Assembly (NCBI GenBank): GCA_004554585.1
Contig: SFLH01000010.1
Coordinates: 40,757-104,756, forward strand
DNA length: 64,000 nt
Direction: 5' to 3'
DNA from: Clostridiales bacterium
GTDB lineage: Bacteria; Bacillota; Clostridia; Oscillospirales; Oscillospiraceae
Below, piece by piece: positions 59,731 through 64,000 of this stretch (position 1 is its first letter; the number at the start of each line of letters is the position of its first letter). Under the pieces are notes generated by a model that was not told the DNA's origin, did no database searches, and was given only the letters and a program-made list of their open reading frames with translations. The translations under genes were made by a program, and so were the position numbers.

Positions 59731-59815
59731 TCTGCAAAGCTGACAGCCTCGGGTGCCGGTTTTGCAGATGGCAGTGGCAGAGGGCCGTTGCTGTGGGATG
59801 ATCAGTTTGAGATAT

Positions 59816-59892
<77 letters not shown>

Positions 59893-59924
59893 AAATTTTC
59901 TTCGCCCTGTGTGGCAGCGATTTG

Positions 59925-60001
<77 letters not shown>

Positions 60002-60012
60002 GACATCTCGGG

Positions 60013-60042
60013 AGAGAGCCGGAGCATCGGTTCCGGCTCTCT
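60013..60042 (+). terminator. Hairpin between tRNA-His and tRNA-Gln
   Basis: AGAGAGCCGGA (60013-60023) pairs with TCCGGCTCTCT (60032-60042); weak T content. It may be a partial terminator or processing site. Confidence 0.35.
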
Positions 60043-60071
60043 TCTCATAGAGAGTGCTTTTCCCTGTACGA

Positions 60072-60146
60072 TGGGGTGTCGCCAAGTGGTAAGGCACGGG
60101 ACTTTGACTCCCGCATTCGCTGGTTCGAGTCCGGCCACCCCAGCCA
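60072..60146 (+). tRNA. tRNA-Gln (anticodon TTG)
   Basis: Acceptor TGGGGTG/CACCCCA, anticodon loop TTTTGAC-type (CTTTGAC around TTG), T-loop TTCGAGT, encoded CCA. Confidence 0.95.
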
Positions 60147-60150
60147 ATTT

Positions 60151-60226
60151 GACCCGTTAGCTCAGTTGGCAGAGCACCTGCCTTTTAAGCAGGGTGTCCG
60201 GGGTTCGAATCCCCGACGGGTCACCA
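60151..60226 (+). tRNA. tRNA-Lys (anticodon TTT)
   Basis: Acceptor GACCCGT/ACGGGTC, anticodon loop CTTTTAA, T-loop TTCGAAT, encoded CCA. Confidence 0.95.
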
Positions 60227-60230
60227 AGAT

Positions 60231-60272
60231 AAGTTGACAAATTTCTCGTTGAAATTTGTCAACTTTCTTTTT
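60231..60272 (+). terminator. Terminator of the tRNA cluster
   Basis: A 15-bp perfect stem (60231-60245 with 60251-60265), loop TCGTT, then TCTTTTT. Confidence 0.93.
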
Positions 60273-60357
60273 ATCTCAAAGTATATAATTGATTGGTCCG
60301 CAGCGGTTTCCGTTGCGGCTATTTTCATTTCAAGTAGGCAGTACCTGGACTTCGGAA

Positions 60358-60804
60358 AGCTTTTAAGACGGCAATTCTAAAGTGGCGCGGCGCAGATGCT
60401 ACGGCTATCAGACTGCGCCAGACGGCACACTGGTCATTGATCATCAAGAAGCTGGAGTCGTTCTCTGTACCTTCGAGCAGTATAAGGCTGGGAAAAGTCT
60501 TGGTAAGATTGCCGCTGGCTTTGAGGAACAGGATATTCTCCCTCCAACAGGAAAGCCAAAGTGGAATCGGGAAGCAATTGACAAGTTGCTCTCCAATGGA
60601 AAATGTGCAAACCGTATACTCCTTCAGAAAACGTTCAGCACCAGCTCTATCCAAATTAAAAATGATGGCCGCATAGATCCGTATCTCTATATCGACTCTC
60701 ATGAGGACATTATTTCTGATGGATTGTTTGAGGCGGTACAGGAAGAATTGTGTAACCGTTCGAAAAATCTCGATTCAGGACTTTCCAAGACTCAGGGGTT
60801 TTGA
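60358..60804 (+). pseudogene. Serine recombinase remnant 1 (C-terminal 'recombinase' domain)
   Basis: The frame reads SF(stop)DGNSKVARRRCYGYQ, then the recombinase-domain pattern AGKSLGKIAAGFEEQDILPP, WNREAIDKLLSN and ILLQKTFST. This is the middle part of a large serine recombinase. The N-terminal catalytic domain is missing, an in-frame TAA (60364-60366) interrupts the start, and the zinc/coiled-coil C-terminus is absent. It begins about 130 bases after tRNA-Lys. Base composition is much more AT-rich than the genes to its left, a sign of foreign origin. Confidence 0.75.
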
Positions 60805-60841
60805 TAAAATACAAACAAATACTGCCCTGGTAGGGATAATA

Positions 60842-61732
60842 ATGGCAAATATAATCCATATTTCTCCCGTTGAGATGGATCTGCCGAGGGAAATGAGACA
60901 ACTGCGTGTAGCGCTACTGGCGTGTCAGCACCGAACAGGAAGAACAGGACAGCAGCATTGATTTACAAGAGATATTATCGCCAGCTAATTGAAGGAAATC
61001 CAAACTGGGCAAATGCGGGGATTTTTCCGAGAGAGTGTCTTGGCTGAATCTGAAAGAACGGCCTACATTGGGGAAAATGCCGAAAGAAGCAAATTGACTT
61101 GATTCTGACAAAAGTCATGAGCCGATTTGGACGCAATACTTTGGATATGCTCAAGATATTACGGGAACTTCGTGGGTTGGGTGCTGACGATATTTTGAGC
61201 GTGAAAATCTATGGCTGCATAACCAGTAGTTTGAAACGCTAGTCGCAATGCTTTTTGCCTCTGCCCAGGCGGAGAGGAGAATATGAGTCAAAACATAACA
61301 CGGGGCATCAAGCAAGGATTTGAGAGCGGTACTTCGGGCAATGCCGATTTTGTGTGCTTCGGTTATAAGTGAGACGATGACGGTAGGTTGACGATTGACG
61401 AACCAGATGCAAAAACTCTCCGAAAGCTGTTTGAAATGCGGACGGCTGGAAAAAGCCTTGGCGCGATATCTGACTGGTTATATGAACAAGGAATCCCTTC
61501 GCCCACAGGCAGACGCCGCTGGAGCCGGAAAACCATTAGCAAACTCCTTAAAAATGAGAAATATTTAGGAAATGTTTTACTTCGGAAAACCTATGTAAAA
61601 GACCTCCTTTCCGGAAAACAAATTAAGAATAGCGGAGAAAAGAACCAATATTTATACTAGGAACATCATCCGGCAATTGTGAGCACGGAGTTATTCGAAA
61701 TAGTAAACCGGAGAAGAAACGCAAAGAAGTAA
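60842..61732 (+). pseudogene. Serine recombinase remnant 2, degraded full-length copy
   Basis: An ATG at 60842 begins a recombinase-like N-terminus. The catalytic YWRVSTEQEEQDSSIDLQ appears only after a frame change (about 60925). LTKVMSRFGRNTLDMLKILREL follows near 61110, in yet another phase. The C-terminal part from 61283 reads SQNITRGIKQGFESGTSG, then TGA (61370), AGKSLGAISDWLYEQGIPSPTG, TAG (61658) and EHHPAIVSTELFEIV to TAA (61730). Several frameshifts and two stops make it inactive. It resembles remnant 1 in the recombinase domain, so two related elements or a duplicated gene decayed here. Confidence 0.8.
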
Positions 61733-61780
61733 CTTCTAAATTAAAATTGGTGGAGATATCTTCATGTCAAAATAATACCA

Positions 61781-63205
61781 GTAGCAAGCGTCCCAGAACT
61801 AATGGAAATTTGGGATTGAAACGCAAATACAATAGTACCAGAAGAATTGGGTAAACGCTCAGACACCAAAGTCTGGTGGATCTGCCCTAATGGCCATGAC
61901 CACTATCTGCAGAGCCCTAGACAAAAGTCGAAGAATTTAGGATGTCCAAAATGCAACATTAAACACAGGGCAGAGCAAAGAACTGCCAATAGAATTCAAG
62001 AAAAAGGTTCTCTTCTAAAAATATAGCCAGAAATTGCTTCGGAATGGGATTGTGACAAAAATGAAATATCTCCCGAGGAAGTGCTTGCAGGATCGCATGT
62101 GAAATATTGGTGGAAGTGTAGTTATTGTAGTCAATCATATTTGATGTCCCCCAATATGCGATCAAGCAAAAAGCGTGGTTGTCCAGACTGCGGAATTAAA
62201 AAAAGAGGAGTATCAAAAAACAAAAATCTTTTAAATAAATATGGGAGTTTAGCTAAAACACATCCCTTTATTGCAGAAGAGTGGTCTTACGAAAATAATA
62301 ACGATACTCCCGATAATGTACATGCTGGCATGCCTGACATACGATGGTGGAAATGTCCGTATGGACACCCTTCTTATCAGCAGGCTATTCGAGATAGAGT
62401 AAGGCGCGGATATGGTTGTCCATTATGCCACGGCGAGAACCAAACTTCTTTTCCAGAACAGATAATATTCTACTACATAAAAAAAGTTTTTCCAGATGCA
62501 CAAAATCGCTACAAGGACACGGGCTTTGAACTTGATATCTATATTCCCAACCTTAAAGTAGGTATCGAATATGACGGCGCTTATTGGCATAGAAACAAAG
62601 CGCTAAAAGAAAGGCAAAAAGATTCCCATTTTTCCAACAAAGGTATTCGAGTCATTCATGTAACAGAGAGTAATGACAAAGAGAATATCAAAAATACGAA
62701 TTATATCCCTGTAAAAATCACTTCCGACTATAGCTACTTAGATTTTGTAGTTAAAAAAATTGGGGTGCTGCTGGGCATAACTATTGACAATGTGGATGTC
62801 AAAAGAGATACACAAGTTATTTGGCGTAAATACATATTATTAAAAAAGCAAAATTCATTAGAAATTGTTTTCCCTAATATTTCACAGGAATAGGACTACA
62901 AGAAAAATACGATCACGCCAGACAAGGTAACTCCATTTTCAAGAAAAAAGGTATTTTGGCTATGTTCAAATTGCGGAAACAGCTATCAGATGGTAATTGG
63001 AGACAGAACTGGTAATAAAAAATGTGGCTGTCCCAAATGTGGATTTGAAAAAAGAAATAAAATGCAGCGCGCAATCAAAGAAAAAAATATATCTCGTATA
63101 GCAGAATATAGAAAAGATAATCCTCATTCATCTATTTCAGAATGCGTTCGTTCCCTTAATTTAAGTTATCCAACAGTAAAAAAATATTGGGAAAGCAAAA
63201 TTTAA
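61781..63205 (+). pseudogene. Zinc-ribbon repeat/endonuclease-like gene interrupted by three in-frame stops
   Basis: One continuous frame of about 475 codons. It contains repeated WWxC...CPxC zinc-ribbon units (DUF4379-like: KVWWICPNGHDHYL, KYWWKCSYCSQSYL, RWWKCPYGHPSY, KKVFWLCSNCGNSY) and, at about 62445-62800, a VSR/PD-(D/E)XK-like part (FPEQIIFYYIKKVFP, FELDIYIPNLKVGIEYDG, VIHVTESND). Stops TGA 61817, TAG 62024 and TAG 62891 replace residues that are Tyr/Cys, Tyr and Trp in the other repeats. No frameshift is seen. Very AT-rich. The largest open piece is 62081-62893. Confidence 0.7.
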
Positions 63206-63650
63206 CATACTAATTGGGTTTGAGTGAGGGCCTGGGACGGTCCTTGAAACTGTCTATCCATTTCAGAAAGCGCAAAAATCAGCCCAAAATAGCGTATGTT
63301 TGCATGTATCGTGCTGTCAAATTCCTGTCAAAAATAGACCGCCTTGCTTTGTGCTGGGCGGTCATTTCTCTTGATCCTTTCCATGTGCTTTTCCATATAT
63401 CAAATGCTTGTAAGACTCCAGGACAATCCCCGCACTCAGCACGGAAGTCTGCTATGGGTCTCTTGCCACGCCCCCAGCCTTACCGCGCTTTCTAGGGCCT
63501 ATACAAGCCCTGAAATGGCGTGTAGAAGCTGCTATGATGCTATGGAGGGGGAGGATGTTATCAAAGGGATCGCGGCCATGTAGAGCCCTTCTATTGCCCC
63601 TGACAATCAGAGGTTCCAAAAGGCTCATGTAACAAGTTATTTTTCAAAAA
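63206..63650. other. Stretch without a recognisable gene
   Basis: Mixed composition between the pseudogene and the rRNA end. Open frames here (for example around 63214-63583) have no ribosome-binding site and no recognisable protein. Probably residual mobile or flanking DNA. Confidence 0.5.
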
Positions 63651-63684
63651 GAAAAAAACAGGACAGTCGATTGACCGTCCTGTT
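63651..63684 (-). terminator. Terminator of the rRNA operon
   Basis: Minus strand: AACAGGAC-GGTC stem (63673-63684 with 63657-63668), loop about 4 bases, then a T7 tract and further T's. It lies 6 bases beyond the 5S 3' end. Confidence 0.85.
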
Positions 63685-63690
63685 CTCTGT

Positions 63691-63753
63691 GTTGGCGTTA
63701 CCTATTTTCCCGGTTCGTCTCCAAACAAGTATCTTCGGCGCGAGTGAGCTAAC
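63691..63753 (-). rRNA. 5S rRNA, 3' half only
   Basis: The minus strand reads AAGTTAGCTCACTCGCGCC, GAAGATACTTG, GGAGACGAACCGGGAAAATA and GGTAACGCCAAC: the 3' half of 5S rRNA. The upstream half (CCCGTTCCCATCCCGAACACG-type sequence) is absent; a palindromic repeat takes its place at 63753. Confidence 0.75.
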
Positions 63754-63860
63754 TTACTTTCTTGTGAACAAGAAAGTAAGCAAAGAAAACTTTAAACTGG
63801 CTCGGTCTCGAGACGTTTGTGGGTGACGAACGCCCGTGGACTTCATTGCCGTGGTTCCGT
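63753..63860. repeat. Palindrome-headed repeat interrupting 5S rRNA
   Basis: A perfect 13-bp inverted repeat with a 2-base loop (63753-63765 and 63768-63780; CTTACTTTCTTGT) followed by AAGCAAAGAAAACTTTAAAC and further unique-looking sequence. It has the look of a REP/MITE-like element; the right boundary is uncertain. Confidence 0.5.
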
Positions 63861-63977
63861 TTCCTTCTCCTTTTTTGTTCGCAAGAGAGAAGATGCTTGC
63901 ACACCCTCAAAACCGAACAAAGTAACCGCCATCCTCTAAGCAAGCGCCTGCATTCCTTACTCTTAACCTGAGACTCA

Positions 63978-64000
63978 GGTCAAGCCCTCGGCTGATTAGT
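63978..64000 (-). rRNA. 23S rRNA, 3' tip, cut by window edge
   Basis: The minus strand begins ACTAATCAGCCGAGGGCTTGACC, the conserved 3' end of 23S rRNA. The end coordinate is approximate. About 220 bases of spacer and repeat separate it from the 5S fragment. Confidence 0.85.

Noticed and set aside
59729..59770. Inverted repeat between tRNA-Gly and tRNA-Arg as an insertion element
   Set aside because: Only a 10-bp stem with no transposase or duplication; more likely a processing or weak terminator hairpin.
63214..63583. Open frames between the pseudogene and the rRNA terminator
   Set aside because: No start signals, low-complexity content, and no recognisable protein.

Overview
The window is a high-GC, spore-forming, anaerobic Clostridia chromosome segment. 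The gene set (Rnf complex, Spo0A, SpoIVB, indolepyruvate:ferredoxin oxidoreductase, T-box and L20-type leaders) and protein style point to the Oscillospiraceae (Flavonifractor/Oscillibacter/Intestinimonas-like). That placement is inference, because no 16S gene is present. About 60 kb is dense, ordinary chromosome. The last 4 kb is AT-richer, decayed mobile DNA between a tRNA cluster and the end of an rRNA operon.

Left part (1-13 kb): a cut class III aminotransferase; an mtnA-like isomerase overlapping a class II aldolase (probable 5-deoxy-pentose disposal pair); an operon of an FHA-SEDS glycosyltransferase and its transpeptidase; an NADP-type secondary alcohol dehydrogenase with rlmA; a YtrA-type GntR/ABC operon ending in an overlooked 44-residue membrane protein; and a MATE exporter behind an FMN-riboswitch-like leader.

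Middle (13-33 kb): housekeeping DNA repair and translation genes (recR, rpe, trmB, radC, uvrB, uvrA, recD2, comF, an MreB homologue) mixed with an XpaC-TelA-TPM envelope-stress operon. Between the mreB-like gene and a cysteine-rich/TSCPD pair sits a divergent unit: a 21-residue hydrophobic peptide facing an Xre regulator across a perfect palindrome.

33-50 kb: spoIVB, a purine permease, a ComEC-type MBL protein, a CPA2 antiporter, two tandem ArsB/NhaD-family carriers, iorA, spo0A with upstream 0A boxes, the infC-rpmI-rplT operon with an attenuator leader and an AUC start, and an ABC transporter under a T-box whose specifier reads UGG (Trp).

50-60 kb: a LysR regulator opposite a small membrane protein, two tandem SGNH hydrolases (one lacking its Ser and Asp), the complete rnfCDGEAB operon, two small domain proteins (DUF1540, DUF1858) and five tRNA genes.

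60-64 kb: two serine-recombinase remnants, a zinc-ribbon/endonuclease pseudogene broken only by in-frame stops, then on the minus strand a 3' half of 5S rRNA, a palindromic repeat and the 3' tip of 23S rRNA.

Coordinates of starts were chosen from Shine-Dalgarno spacing and family start sites; many promoters are called as -35/-10 pairs with 17-bp spacing.
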